The notes under the pieces: model-generated
Database searches by the model: none
What the model was told of the DNA's origin: nothing
What the model saw: the letters and a program-made list of their open reading frames with translations, nothing else
Assembly (NCBI GenBank): GCA_020629315.1
Contig: JAHDDO010000011.1
Span: forward strand, 23,574 to 87,573
Source: Saprospiraceae bacterium
GTDB taxonomy: Bacteria; Bacteroidota; Bacteroidia; Chitinophagales; Saprospiraceae
Direction of reading: 5' to 3'
Length of the DNA stretch: 64,000 bases
Translations under genes and position numbers: made by a program
Shown here: piece after piece, positions 10,578 through 20,944 of the stretch
How the letters are laid out: the number at the start of each line of letters is the position of its first letter
Position numbering within the stretch: the first letter of the stretch is position 1

Positions 10578-11894
10578 TTAGGACTCGGCGTTTATTCGCT
10601 GAATATTCGCGCCTAGCGCATTTAACCGTCCATCAATATTTTCGTAGCCTCTATCTATTTGAGAAATATTGTGAATAGTGGAATGACCCTTCGCTGATAA
10701 AGCTGCAATTAAAAGAGAGACACCAGCTCTAATATCAGGCGAACTCATAGATATCCCGCGTAATGGAAACTTCCGATCTAATCCTATGACTGTTGCTCTA
10801 TGTGGATCGCAGAGAATAATTTGGGCCCCCATATCAATCAACTTATCCACGAAGAATAATCTGGATTCAAACATTTTTTGATGAACGAGAATACTTCCTT
10901 TAGCTTGAATGGCCGTAACCAATAAAATACTAATTAGATCAGGCGTGAAACCAGGCCAAGGGGCATCATATACGGTCAAAATAGAGCCATCAATAAAGTT
11001 TTGGATCTCATAGTGATCTTGGGCAGGAATATGAATATCATCCCCTCTAAATTCCATCTGGATACCTAATTTCTGAAAAGTGGATGGAATTATGCCCAAG
11101 TGAGGCAAACTCACGTCCTTGATGGTCAATTCTGAGGCCGTCATAGCCGCTAAACCTATGAAGCTACCTATCTCTATCATGTCCGGTAAAACACGGTGTT
11201 CTGTACCGCCTAATCGTTCCACACCTTCTATGGTCAAAAGATTGGATGCAATGCCTGATATTTGAGCACCCATGCCATTTAACATACTGCACAATTGTTG
11301 CAAATAGGGCTCACAAGCCGCATTGTATATTTTAGTAGTTCCTTCGGCCAAAACTGCCGCCATAACCACATTTGCTGTTCCTGTTACAGAGATCTCCTCC
11401 ATATGGATAAAATCACCCTTTAACGCCGAACCATCCAAATAATATTTATCTTCTTCTGCATTATATTGGAAGGAAGCCCCCAATTTTTGAAACCCTATGA
11501 AGTGGGTATCCAAACGTCTACGCCCAATTTTGTCGCCACCTGGTTTTGGTAAAAAAGCCTTTCCAAACCTAGCCAGCAATGGGCCCATCAACATAACGGA
11601 ACCTCTGATTTTTTGTGCTTCTTTTTGATAATCAGCAGATGCTAAATAATCCAAATCTATTGTAGAAGCATTAAAACTGTAATCATTTTTACTGAGCGCT
11701 TCTACTGTAACGCCTAATCCTTTTAATAGCTGAATTAAACGGCGCACATCGAGAATGTCCGGAATGTTTCTAATGATGATAGTTTCCTCACTTAGTAAGA
11801 CTGCGGAAATAACTTGCAGGGCTTCATTCTTAGCTCCTTGTGGTGTGATTGACCCACTAAGTCTTGCATTACCCTCAACCAGAAAAGAACTCAT
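10578..11894 (-). CDS. murA: UDP-N-acetylglucosamine 1-carboxyvinyltransferase
   Basis: GNARLSGSITPQGAKNEALQ, RRRLDTHFIGFQKLGA, PWPGFTPDLIS, SSPDIRAGVSLLIAAL. The usual Cys loop region is divergent, as in Bacteroidota. Confidence 0.92.
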   Translation of the reverse strand: MSSFLVEGNARLSGSITPQGAKNEALQVISAVLLSEETIIIRNIPDILDVRRLIQLLKGLGVTVEALSKNDYSFNASTIDLDYLASADYQKEAQKIRGSVMLMGPLLARFGKAFLPKPGGDKIGRRRLDTHFIGFQKLGASFQYNAEEDKYYLDGSALKGDFIHMEEISVTGTANVVMAAVLAEGTTKIYNAACEPYLQQLCSMLNGMGAQISGIASNLLTIEGVERLGGTEHRVLPDMIEIGSFIGLAAMTASELTIKDVSLPHLGIIPSTFQKLGIQMEFRGDDIHIPAQDHYEIQNFIDGSILTVYDAPWPGFTPDLISILLVTAIQAKGSILVHQKMFESRLFFVDKLIDMGAQIILCDPHRATVIGLDRKFPLRGISMSSPDIRAGVSLLIAALSAKGHSTIHNISQIDRGYENIDGRLNALGANIQRINAES

Positions 11895-11911
11895 ATTTGT
11901 TTTTATTAAAA

Positions 11912-11936
11912 TAAAAAAGGGGCCATAAAAGCCCCT
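11912..11936 (-). terminator. Rho-independent terminator downstream of the DUF4290 gene
   Basis: Minus strand AGGGGC-TTTTATG-GCCCCT-TTTTT. Confidence 0.6.
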
Positions 11937-11968
11937 CTAATATATTAAATAAATCTTTAATATGATAA

Positions 11969-12613
11969 TTACCTTCTTTTTCTCCCACCGCCTCTATAGT
12001 TCCGACTTCGGGAATTGTTATTATTCTTGCTTTGGCGATTGGATCGGCGACGTTTATCAATAGAATCTAATAAGCCATCTAAGGATACCTCTTCCGGTAT
12101 TATTATAGCTCCATCAGATATATTCTTTAAATCCTCCTTGATGATTTCATCATTTACATAATGCTCACGATTCCAATTTTTGTACGCCATTTTCATAAAT
12201 GAACCAATCACCTTATGGTAGGCACGTTGTTTTGCCTCATCATCCAATGAGTTAGCCTTAGCTATCATAACTTTCAAATAACTTCCATAATGTCTATACG
12301 TGTCATTTCGCTGTGGATATGGCACCACATCTGGTTTCAATGCATCTTCTTCTGGTGTAGGTATCACGCCTGATGGCGTCTCTACATCTAGCTCATAGTT
12401 AGCTATTCTAAATATATGCTTCCAGATTTTATCTCTGTATTCCAGGAGATTTTTATGTTGTGGATGCATTTGTATCATTAATTGAGCAATGGCATTTACG
12501 GTATTCTGTCGTTTCTCTTTATCCTCAATTCCTTTTGCATGTTGTATCAGATTTTGGATATGTCGACCATATTCTGATATTACAAGGTTCTCTTTCTGAC
12601 TATTATATTCCAT
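11969..12613 (-). CDS. DUF4290-family protein with a basic Arg/Asn/Gly-rich C-terminal tail
   Basis: MEYNSQKENLVISEYGRHIQNLIQHAKGIEDKEKRQNTVNAIAQLMIQMHP; tail KRRRSNRQSKNNNNSRSRNYRGGGRKRR. Confidence 0.8.
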   Translation of the reverse strand: MEYNSQKENLVISEYGRHIQNLIQHAKGIEDKEKRQNTVNAIAQLMIQMHPQHKNLLEYRDKIWKHIFRIANYELDVETPSGVIPTPEEDALKPDVVPYPQRNDTYRHYGSYLKVMIAKANSLDDEAKQRAYHKVIGSFMKMAYKNWNREHYVNDEIIKEDLKNISDGAIIIPEEVSLDGLLDSIDKRRRSNRQSKNNNNSRSRNYRGGGRKRR

Positions 12614-12632
12614 TTTAATGTATATCTATAGA

Positions 12633-14471
12633 TTATTCAACAGTTACTGACTTTGCTAAGTTTCTTGGTTGGTCCACATTACACCCTCGCATAACAGCTA
12701 TATGATAGGCGAGCATCTGCAAAGGTATTACAGATAAAAGTGGTGTTAATGGATCTTCAACATTCGGTATTTCAATGGCAAAATCAGCCAATTTCTTTAT
12801 CTCTGTATCGCCTTCCGATACTATAGCAATAATGATCCCTTTTCTTGCTTTTACTTCTTCAATATTACTTACTACCTTTTCGTAATTACGTTTGTTAGTA
12901 GCTATAACTACAATAGGCATATGCATATCTATAAGCGCAATAGGACCGTGTTTCATTTCAGCGGCCGGGTATCCTTCCGCATGTATGTAAGAAATCTCTT
13001 TGAGCTTCAATGCTCCTTCTAGGGCAATAGGGAAATTATATCCTCGACCTAAATACAATGAATTATTAGCATCCTTAATCTCACTAGCGATGTATTTTAT
13101 ATGATCATCATTTTGCAAGATCTTTTCTACTTTTCTAGGGATGGACTCGAGTTCAGTCAATAATTGTCGATAATACCCCTGTGTAATTACGCCTCTCTCA
13201 TAGCCTAAGATGATGGCCATCAAACTTAGTACGGTCAATTGACTCGTAAATGCTTTTGTGGAGGCAACGCCTATTTCAGGACCTGCATGCGTATATGACC
13301 CGGCATGCGTCTCTCTCGCAATAGAAGAGCCCACTACATTCACGATCCCATAGATCAGGGCGCCTTTTTGTTTTGCCAACTTAATGGCGGCTAAGGTATC
13401 TGCTGTTTCACCAGATTGGGAAAGGGCTATAATAAAATCATCCTGACGGATAATTGGATTCCTATATCTAAATTCACTCGCATACTCTACCTCAGTTGGT
13501 ATTCTTGCTAACTCTTCAAATAAATATTCTGCGATTAGCGCTGCATGCCAGGAAGTACCACAGGCGGTCAAAATGATACGCTCAGCTTGCTTGATTCGCT
13601 TTGTATATTGATCCATACCTCCTAAGCGAGCCCAACCTTCAGCTGCATTTATCCGCCCTCGCATAGATTCTGCTATGGTGATGGGTTGCTGATAGATCTC
13701 TTTAAGCATATAATGCTCAAAACCCGCTTTTTCTATCGTTTCTAACTTTAGATCAATGTGCTTTATCGGATTTGCGGATACTTCATTATCTAGATTAACT
13801 ATGGAATACGAACCATTCTTATTTATAGTTATAATTTCATCTTCCTCTATATAGATGACCTTATCCGTGTATTTCACTATAGGTGTTGCATCAGACGCTA
13901 AAAACATTTCTGACTCACCTACACCACAAACAAGAGGACTTGAATTCTTAGCACCTACTATTTTTTCAGGGTCCTTAGAATCAAACAATACAATCGCATA
14001 GGCCCCAACAACCATGTTCAAAGCCTGACGTGTTGCTTCTTCTATTAATAGTCCTTTCGACTTTTGTACCTCTTCAATCAAGTTGACTAATACTTCCGTA
14101 TCTGTTTCTGATTCGAAGGTGTATCCTAATTCTTGCAGTGCTGATTTAAGACTAGCATAGTTTTCAATAATCCCGTTATGGATTAATACGATTTCTCCGT
14201 TATTTGAAACGTGTGGATGTGCGTTTACATCATTGGGACGTCCGTGTGTTGCCCAACGAGTATGGCCAATACCCATGGAACCACTTAGGTCTTTTCCTTC
14301 GATCAGCTTTTCAAGCTCTAAAACCTTTCCTTGTTTTTTATATGTCTTAACATCCCCGTTATAAATAGAAATACCCGCGCTATCATATCCTCGATATTCT
14401 AAACGCTTAAGGCCTTCCATAATAATAGGACTGGCCTCCTTTTTACCAATGTAAGCAACTATACCACACAT
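12633..14471 (-). CDS. glmS: Glutamine--fructose-6-phosphate aminotransferase
   Basis: MCGIVAYIGKKEA; HTRWATHG; SIS domains (ACGTSWHAALIAEYLFEELARIPTEVEYASEFRYR); C-term LAKSVTVE. Confidence 0.97.
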   Translation of the reverse strand: MCGIVAYIGKKEASPIIMEGLKRLEYRGYDSAGISIYNGDVKTYKKQGKVLELEKLIEGKDLSGSMGIGHTRWATHGRPNDVNAHPHVSNNGEIVLIHNGIIENYASLKSALQELGYTFESETDTEVLVNLIEEVQKSKGLLIEEATRQALNMVVGAYAIVLFDSKDPEKIVGAKNSSPLVCGVGESEMFLASDATPIVKYTDKVIYIEEDEIITINKNGSYSIVNLDNEVSANPIKHIDLKLETIEKAGFEHYMLKEIYQQPITIAESMRGRINAAEGWARLGGMDQYTKRIKQAERIILTACGTSWHAALIAEYLFEELARIPTEVEYASEFRYRNPIIRQDDFIIALSQSGETADTLAAIKLAKQKGALIYGIVNVVGSSIARETHAGSYTHAGPEIGVASTKAFTSQLTVLSLMAIILGYERGVITQGYYRQLLTELESIPRKVEKILQNDDHIKYIASEIKDANNSLYLGRGYNFPIALEGALKLKEISYIHAEGYPAAEMKHGPIALIDMHMPIVVIATNKRNYEKVVSNIEEVKARKGIIIAIVSEGDTEIKKLADFAIEIPNVEDPLTPLLSVIPLQMLAYHIAVMRGCNVDQPRNLAKSVTVE

Positions 14472-14480
14472 AGAATTTGC

Positions 14481-15827
14481 TTAAGGTTCTGAAACAACTA
14501 ATTTAAGTTTTGCTTGACCTTCTCCAGGTGCATTACCATGTAATACTACTCGTCGAGGTACTTCTAAAGGTTCTTGGGCGACTAATTCAATTATTGGATT
14601 GTCAATGGTACCATTTTTAATTTTCACCAAATGGTCCGTAATCTTCAATCGATACTTTCTAACTACATTGCCCATATCATCTAATTCTCTCCGCAAGCGG
14701 CCATCAAATGATGCAGAACCTAGATTTACTATATCCGAAAGTAAGACCTTTTGCCCATCTTCATTCTCATATATGGCCAAAATATTTGCATTTGGCTTAT
14801 ATGTAAATAAATCATCCCCAAGTGTTTCATTGATGGTGAGTTCGACCTCGCCATAATTTATACCTTGACCTTCAAAGTTTTTAATCTCTGACAAATCCAA
14901 GGTTGCGAAAGTACCTCCGGTCGCTTGGATAAATAGATTTTCGTCGCTATTATCCTCAATGGCCATTTCTACCATTGTACCGGAATAATCATGATTTACC
15001 GGATTATGCTTGAATGCCGCCAAATAAAAATCGTAAAATGTCTTTAATGTATCTGTAGTATAATACATCCTAAGCCTGGCGTCAGTCGTCGCCGAACTCA
15101 AATTAACAACACTAAACCCGACAAATGACGAAGCATCAGGTTCACTTTCAATAACCATTCCTTTAAAGGTTTCCTGAAATAATGAATCTGATGACACATT
15201 CTCATTATTTAACCATAATAAGGAAAAGAAGTCATCAAGTTTAATTCGTACTTGAGGTATATCTCTAAAGAAAGAATCCAGCACAGGGTTATATACAACG
15301 ATTGAATCATCATAGCTAATTCGCTGTACCGTTTCCCCTATAAGATTAGCGGTATTTGGTTCAATGTAATTAGTGGTATAAAAGGTATCCTGACGATCTT
15401 GTATATCTGTATTATGGATGATATCATCCAAGCGGTATACCTTAATATCATGGGTAGCATTGAGCTCACCATAGGCCGCTAAACTATCCAAAGGAAGAAT
15501 CAAAACTAAAGAATCTAGTACTGCGCCATCAAAGTCCGGGGTGTTTAGAATGTTTGGACACAACACAAGTTGCTGCTCACTAATCCCAAAAATAGGATCT
15601 TCTATTCGCCCTACTCTATAGTTATTGGGCGCAGAAATTAATAGTCCGTCCGTGGCGAATGTTCGAATGGAATCCGAAAAGGCATTGGTAAAAACAAGAT
15701 CTAGAGTATCTGTAAAAGATATATCTATATTATCTTCTCCAAGTAGTCCTGCACCAATGGAAGATTCTCTATCACATGCAACAAAGCATAATGATAAGAT
15801 CAAAAAAATCAAGGTTACATACTTCAT
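14481..15827 (-). CDS. DUF4270-family lipoprotein
   Basis: Lipobox LCFVAC; DRESSIGAGLLGEDNIDISFTDTLDL; lies between glmS and the glycogen synthase-like gene. Confidence 0.8.
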   Translation of the reverse strand: MKYVTLIFLILSLCFVACDRESSIGAGLLGEDNIDISFTDTLDLVFTNAFSDSIRTFATDGLLISAPNNYRVGRIEDPIFGISEQQLVLCPNILNTPDFDGAVLDSLVLILPLDSLAAYGELNATHDIKVYRLDDIIHNTDIQDRQDTFYTTNYIEPNTANLIGETVQRISYDDSIVVYNPVLDSFFRDIPQVRIKLDDFFSLLWLNNENVSSDSLFQETFKGMVIESEPDASSFVGFSVVNLSSATTDARLRMYYTTDTLKTFYDFYLAAFKHNPVNHDYSGTMVEMAIEDNSDENLFIQATGGTFATLDLSEIKNFEGQGINYGEVELTINETLGDDLFTYKPNANILAIYENEDGQKVLLSDIVNLGSASFDGRLRRELDDMGNVVRKYRLKITDHLVKIKNGTIDNPIIELVAQEPLEVPRRVVLHGNAPGEGQAKLKLVVSEP

Positions 15828-15847
15828 TTGATCGGGTGATCTGTGCC

Positions 15848-16657
15848 CTACTCTTCTGTTAGGGTTTTGTAAAATTTAATGTTTTCTGCAGGTAATTCCT
15901 CATCTTCAGCATATTCCATGACTGGTACTTCCACTTTATCAACCGCCTCGCCTATGGATTTATTTAATGATTTATCCCCTTTCACAACTGCATCTGCGTG
16001 TACTAACGCACCTTGGTGTAATCGTATTTTGCCTCGACTTTGGTAAATATCTAAATCTTCTCGTTCAATGCCATTTATAGTGGCCAAGTCAAGCAATTTT
16101 TTAGAAAAATGCTTTTCATAGGTATCATTATAGGCTGTGTAAACACATTTACTATTGCTGAAAATAGGCTCATTCTTATAGACCGTCTTCAAATAAGTCG
16201 GAATGAATGCAGTTAACCAACCATGGCAATGAATAATATCAGGTGCCCATCCAAATTTCTTTACTGTTTCTAAAACACCCTTACAGAAGAAAACCATTCG
16301 CTCTTGATTATCCTCAAAAGGCGCATCTTCTTCGTCATTAAAAATGAACTTTCTCTTAAAAAACTCTTCATTATCCAAGAAATAAACCTGCATTCTTGCT
16401 CCTGGCAATGAAGCCACTTTAATGATTAAAGGGTAATCTTCATCGTCAACAATTATATTCATTCCAGATAAGCGAACCACTTCATGAAGTCGGTGCCTTC
16501 GCTCGTTTATGGTTCCATAGCGGGGCATAAGTACCCGTACTTCCATACCCCCACTTTGCACTTTTTGTGGTAAACTCCTGACCAACTCTGAAATTTTACC
16601 CAATTCTGTGTATGGATTCATTTCCTGAGTTACGATTAAAACCCGTTTTTTAGTCAT
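15848..16657 (-). CDS. Glycogen/starch synthase catalytic-domain (GT5 N-terminal) protein, single domain
   Basis: VLIVTQEMNPYTELGKISELVRSLPQ...GMEVRVLMPRYGTINERRHRLHEVVRLSGM...APDIIHCHGWLTAFIPTYLK; only 269 aa with no C-terminal GT-B domain. Confidence 0.85.
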   Translation of the reverse strand: MTKKRVLIVTQEMNPYTELGKISELVRSLPQKVQSGGMEVRVLMPRYGTINERRHRLHEVVRLSGMNIIVDDEDYPLIIKVASLPGARMQVYFLDNEEFFKRKFIFNDEEDAPFEDNQERMVFFCKGVLETVKKFGWAPDIIHCHGWLTAFIPTYLKTVYKNEPIFSNSKCVYTAYNDTYEKHFSKKLLDLATINGIEREDLDIYQSRGKIRLHQGALVHADAVVKGDKSLNKSIGEAVDKVEVPVMEYAEDEELPAENIKFYKTLTEE

Positions 16658-16769
16658 AAATTTTCTATTATCCTCCTCGAAATTCGGAGTGCAAAGATAG
16701 TAAAATAAGGGCAGTTTACCTAACCTAGCTTAAATGTAAAGTATATGAAAATCAATAATATATGCGCTT

Positions 16770-18179
16770 TTACGTAGCAATAGACTGCATGAGTCCTGCA
16801 CATACAAGTGCGCCAATTGTCCCAATAGCATATCCCAATACTGCCATAAGAACGCCAACAGGCGCTAAGGTCGGATTAAATGCCGAAGCTACAATAGGTG
16901 CAGAAGCCGCACCCCCTATATTAGCCTGACTACCCACAGCCACAAAAAAGAAAGGCGCTTTTATCAGTTTTGCCATTACTAACAATAAGGTTACATGGAC
17001 CAGCATCCATGTAATACCAATGAAAAATAGACCCAAGTTATTCACAACTTCTCCTAAATTCATTTTCATGCCAATAGTTGCCACTAAGAAATAAATAAAA
17101 ATAGAACCCCAAGTAGACGCACCAACACCCTCTAATTTTCTAAACCTTGAGAATGAAAGAGCAATACCTATTGAAGTGGATATTACAATTAACCAAAAGA
17201 AATGTGACGCTAAACTGTTTAATCCCAATTTATTTAAGGTCTCCATTTTGCCTTTCATGATAGGTGTAATAACATCAGCACCCCAATGTGAGATGGCAAC
17301 ACCACCAAAAGCTACTGCCATTAAGACGAACAACTTAGTTGTCGTTGGTTTCGACTCGACACTTTTGCGATAATTAGCTACTCGTTCTTGCAAATCATCA
17401 ATAGCCGTTACGTCTCCTTGCAACCAATTGTCAATTTTGTGCCTAATATTAGCACCATACAAAAGAAATCCCATCCAAATATTAGCTACCACAACATCCA
17501 CAATTATCATGGTGCCAAATAAATTATCATCCACTTCGAATATTTCTTTCATCGCCGTCTGATTAGCTCCTCCACCAATCCAGCTGCCGGCTACCGTAGA
17601 TAACCCTCGCCAAATCATATCAGGATCATCACCTAAAATGCCTGGTGCTACATATTTACTTACTAAAAGGGCAATTGGACCACCTATGATTATACCCACT
17701 GTTGCGGTGCCAAACATAATTAAGGCCTTGGGACCTAGGTTAAGTACCCCCTTTAAATCGATACTCAAGCATAATAAAATTAAACTAGCAGGTAGCAAAA
17801 ATCTGGAAGCTATATAATAGAGGTTTGAATGGCCCTGGATAGATGTATACTCGGCGGAAGGCACCCCATTTTCCTGTAAAATACTGCTTATTCTATCGAA
17901 GCTAGCACCCCATGGTATTTCAATAGCATACTTCTGCAATAGTGCGTCTAGTTCTCCAGTATACCAATGAGAGCCTATCAGGTTTAATGGCCAATGAAGC
18001 AATGCTGGAAGAAAGTAACATAGCAATAAAGCAGGCACGATTCGGTAGAATCGCTGCCACCCTTTGTTTTCCAATGATGACGTATGGAAAATTAAAGCCA
18101 ATAGGATAATCAGAATACCTAAGGTTATGGCATCATTCGTAAAAAAAGGTCTCGCTGCTAAAAAGCTAAAACATTGCAT
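16770..18179 (-). CDS. DUF819-family membrane protein (YjcL-like)
   Basis: GLSTVAGSWIGGGANQTAMKEIFEV, ANIGGAASAPIVASAFNPTLAPVGVLMAVLGYAIGT. Confidence 0.85.
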   Translation of the reverse strand: MQCFSFLAARPFFTNDAITLGILIILLALIFHTSSLENKGWQRFYRIVPALLLCYFLPALLHWPLNLIGSHWYTGELDALLQKYAIEIPWGASFDRISSILQENGVPSAEYTSIQGHSNLYYIASRFLLPASLILLCLSIDLKGVLNLGPKALIMFGTATVGIIIGGPIALLVSKYVAPGILGDDPDMIWRGLSTVAGSWIGGGANQTAMKEIFEVDDNLFGTMIIVDVVVANIWMGFLLYGANIRHKIDNWLQGDVTAIDDLQERVANYRKSVESKPTTTKLFVLMAVAFGGVAISHWGADVITPIMKGKMETLNKLGLNSLASHFFWLIVISTSIGIALSFSRFRKLEGVGASTWGSIFIYFLVATIGMKMNLGEVVNNLGLFFIGITWMLVHVTLLLVMAKLIKAPFFFVAVGSQANIGGAASAPIVASAFNPTLAPVGVLMAVLGYAIGTIGALVCAGLMQSIAT

Positions 18180-18221
18180 ATATCTTCCTTATAGGAAGCA
18201 ATATAAGGATTAGACAAAAAC

Positions 18222-20381
18222 TTATTCAATGATCCGGAACTCAAGTTGCTTATCTTCTAGATTCACATCGATCAATTTCACCTTGACTGTGTCTCCAAAT
18301 TTAATGATATCTCCTGTTGCTTTGCCTTGCAGTTTAAATCGCGAGCCCGCATACTGAAAATCATCATAAAGACTAATCATAGGCACAAATCCTTCTGCCT
18401 TAGTTTCCTTGATTTCTACAAAAATACCGCGATCGATTATACCCGAGATAACCCCTTCAAAGCTTTCATTCAATCTAGAGGCCATAAATTCTACTTGCTT
18501 ATATTTTATGGACTCTCTTTCGGCCTCTGCTGCCATTTTTTCTTGAGAAGAGATATGCTTGCATTTTGCTTCTAATGTTTCTTGATTTACTCGAGTTTCA
18601 TTTTTCAAATTAGCGTACAAGATTCGATGCACTAGGACATCTGCATACCTCCTGATGGGTGAGGTAAAGTGTGCATAAAAAGGAAAAGCTAATCCATAAT
18701 GGCCAATATTATTGGTGGTGTAGATAGCCTTTGCCATGCAACGTATTGCTAAGGGTTCAATCAGCTTTAAAGCTTCATTTTCCTTAGATGCTTTGCTAAG
18801 CGCATTTATAGATTCCTTGACGGCCATTGGACTTTGAAATGAAAAATCAAAACCTAATTCTTTAGCAAACAATGAAACCTCAGCTAATCGCTCCAAATCA
18901 GGAGTATCATGCACTCTATAAACAAAAGGAATAGTTTTAGTTTCTCGATCACCAATAAATCTAGCCACTTCTCTATTCGCTAAGAGCATTAGATCTTCAA
19001 TCAACATATGAGCTGCCTTTCGTTCTTTTACATAAAGGCCTAAAGGCTTACCCCGTTCGTCTAATTTAAATTTAACTTCTTCAGAATCAAAGTTTACGGC
19101 ACCATCCTTAAACTTTTGCTTTCTAAGTTTCAATGCAATTTCATTTAACTTCTTTAATTCCTTTGCATAATCTCCTTCCCCTGTTTCTAATACTTCTTGC
19201 GCTTCTTCGTAGGTAAAGCGTCTATCCGAGTGAATAACTGTTCGTCCAAACCAACGATTTTTGATTTTACATTGATTGTCAAATTCGAAGACAGCAGAAA
19301 AACTTAATCGATCAACATTAGGGTTAAGGGAGCATAAATTGTTAGACAACTTTTCTGGGAGCATAGCCACACACCTATCTACCAAATACACAGACGTGGA
19401 TCTCCGATACGCTTCTTTGTCAATAGCGGAATTCTCTGTAACGTAATGTGTAACATCGGCAATATGAACACCCACTTCTATGTTGCCATTTTCTAATTCA
19501 GCATAGGAAATAGCATCATCAAAGTCTTTTGCTGTGTCTGGGTCAATCGTAAATGTGATCTTTTCTCTAAAATCTTTTCTTCCATCATAATCGCTAATCT
19601 GAAGTTCGTCCGGAATGAATTTTAACTCCTGCAACACATCATCTGGATAAAAGGAATCAAATCCATTTAAACTCAGAATAGATTGCATAGTTACTTCATG
19701 ACTATGGTCTGCTGGAATCACTTCTTTTACTCGTCCCCAAATGGTTTTATTCTGTGCATTCCCCCAGTTTACGATATCAACAACAACGATATCCCCATCC
19801 TTTGCTTTTCCGGCATCACTAGGTTTCACCATTATTCCCAGGGGAGATTTTGTATGTAACACATCAACTAAACAATACCTCTTTTGGAAATAGATCTTTC
19901 CAACAACAGAACTGATAGCTCGCTTAAGAATTGATTTTACCTTGGCTTCTCCTTTTCGCTTATTCTTTGGAAATACGGCAGAAACTTCAACTATATCCCC
20001 ATTCATAGCTCCCTTTAAATGCTTATTAGGGATAAATAAATCCTCTTCAAGTTCATCGACCACTAAAAAAGCAGAACCATTTCGAGCCATGTCCACTTTT
20101 CCTTTATAATTATAGCTAGGGAGTTTTTCAATGTAATCCTTTATACCTGTTTTATCTAGCCTAAATTTACCATCCTTTACATGCAGTATTTTCCCTTCTT
20201 CTTCTAGAAGAGTTAACGCATGTTTAATAGCATCTACATTATTACCCGTTTTCAGTTTGGCACTTATCTGCTTTGCATTAAATCGTTTCTTAGGCATCCG
20301 AATGAAAAGCCTAAGAATACTGCTCTTTAAGGCTCCAGAACTTAGCTTTTTTCCTTTGTATCGCTTTTTTCGTTTAGCCAT
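18222..20381 (-). CDS. rnr: Ribonuclease R
   Basis: RNB motif TIDPDTAKDFDDAISY, HYGLAFPFYAHFTSPIRRYADVLVHR, C-terminal S1 domain. Confidence 0.95.
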   Translation of the reverse strand: MAKRKKRYKGKKLSSGALKSSILRLFIRMPKKRFNAKQISAKLKTGNNVDAIKHALTLLEEEGKILHVKDGKFRLDKTGIKDYIEKLPSYNYKGKVDMARNGSAFLVVDELEEDLFIPNKHLKGAMNGDIVEVSAVFPKNKRKGEAKVKSILKRAISSVVGKIYFQKRYCLVDVLHTKSPLGIMVKPSDAGKAKDGDIVVVDIVNWGNAQNKTIWGRVKEVIPADHSHEVTMQSILSLNGFDSFYPDDVLQELKFIPDELQISDYDGRKDFREKITFTIDPDTAKDFDDAISYAELENGNIEVGVHIADVTHYVTENSAIDKEAYRRSTSVYLVDRCVAMLPEKLSNNLCSLNPNVDRLSFSAVFEFDNQCKIKNRWFGRTVIHSDRRFTYEEAQEVLETGEGDYAKELKKLNEIALKLRKQKFKDGAVNFDSEEVKFKLDERGKPLGLYVKERKAAHMLIEDLMLLANREVARFIGDRETKTIPFVYRVHDTPDLERLAEVSLFAKELGFDFSFQSPMAVKESINALSKASKENEALKLIEPLAIRCMAKAIYTTNNIGHYGLAFPFYAHFTSPIRRYADVLVHRILYANLKNETRVNQETLEAKCKHISSQEKMAAEAERESIKYKQVEFMASRLNESFEGVISGIIDRGIFVEIKETKAEGFVPMISLYDDFQYAGSRFKLQGKATGDIIKFGDTVKVKLIDVNLEDKQLEFRIIE

Positions 20382-20887
20382 GTAAATGCTTCTTCTTTTT
20401 GTGATATAATATCTCCATTTTGCATTATCTCCATATACATAGCCTGACTCGAAAGAGGCTCAAATTGATCTTCATCAGCTTGACCAACCATTATGTGTAT
20501 ACTTAAATCTTCTTCAATCTTTGCGACGGAGCTTAAGACTGTATTTCCATCAGAAATCGTTCCTGCAATGACCTTTTGACCTATAATAGTTCCAGTACGC
20601 GGATCTAGAGTAACTAGTATATATTGATGCTTTAATAGGCCGGCCTTCCAATAAATTAAGGCAATATAGTTTTCTGTTTCGCTCAATGTAACACATGGAA
20701 CAAACTCAGTAAATTCATCTATTTCAGTTTCCCAACGTGCTACAAATTCTTCCAAAATCACGGGCGGAAAAACTTTGTTCATCTTACTTATCTCCTGAAT
20801 GGATTCCGCTGACAATGTGATCGGTGGTTCTATCGAAGGAAAAAAACTGAGAAGATCATCAAAGGTTGGTGCTTTATTAGCTTTCAT
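20342..20887 (-). CDS. Uncharacterised protein, 181 aa, overlapping rnr start by 40 nt
   Basis: Intact ORF filling the acs-rnr gap on the same strand; no motif recognised. Confidence 0.6.
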   Translation of the reverse strand: MKANKAPTFDDLLSFFPSIEPPITLSAESIQEISKMNKVFPPVILEEFVARWETEIDEFTEFVPCVTLSETENYIALIYWKAGLLKHQYILVTLDPRTGTIIGQKVIAGTISDGNTVLSSVAKIEEDLSIHIMVGQADEDQFEPLSSQAMYMEIMQNGDIISQKEEAFTWLNEKSDTKEKS

Positions 20888-20944
20888 GCAATTAATTCAA
20901 CCACAAAATTAGCTGAAATAGTTTTATGGTACCCTGTAAAATTC

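Noticed and set aside
11875-12060. 61-aa minus-strand ORF across the DUF4290 3' end and murA start
   Set aside because: Out-of-frame overlap with two supported genes and a terminator; no coding signature.
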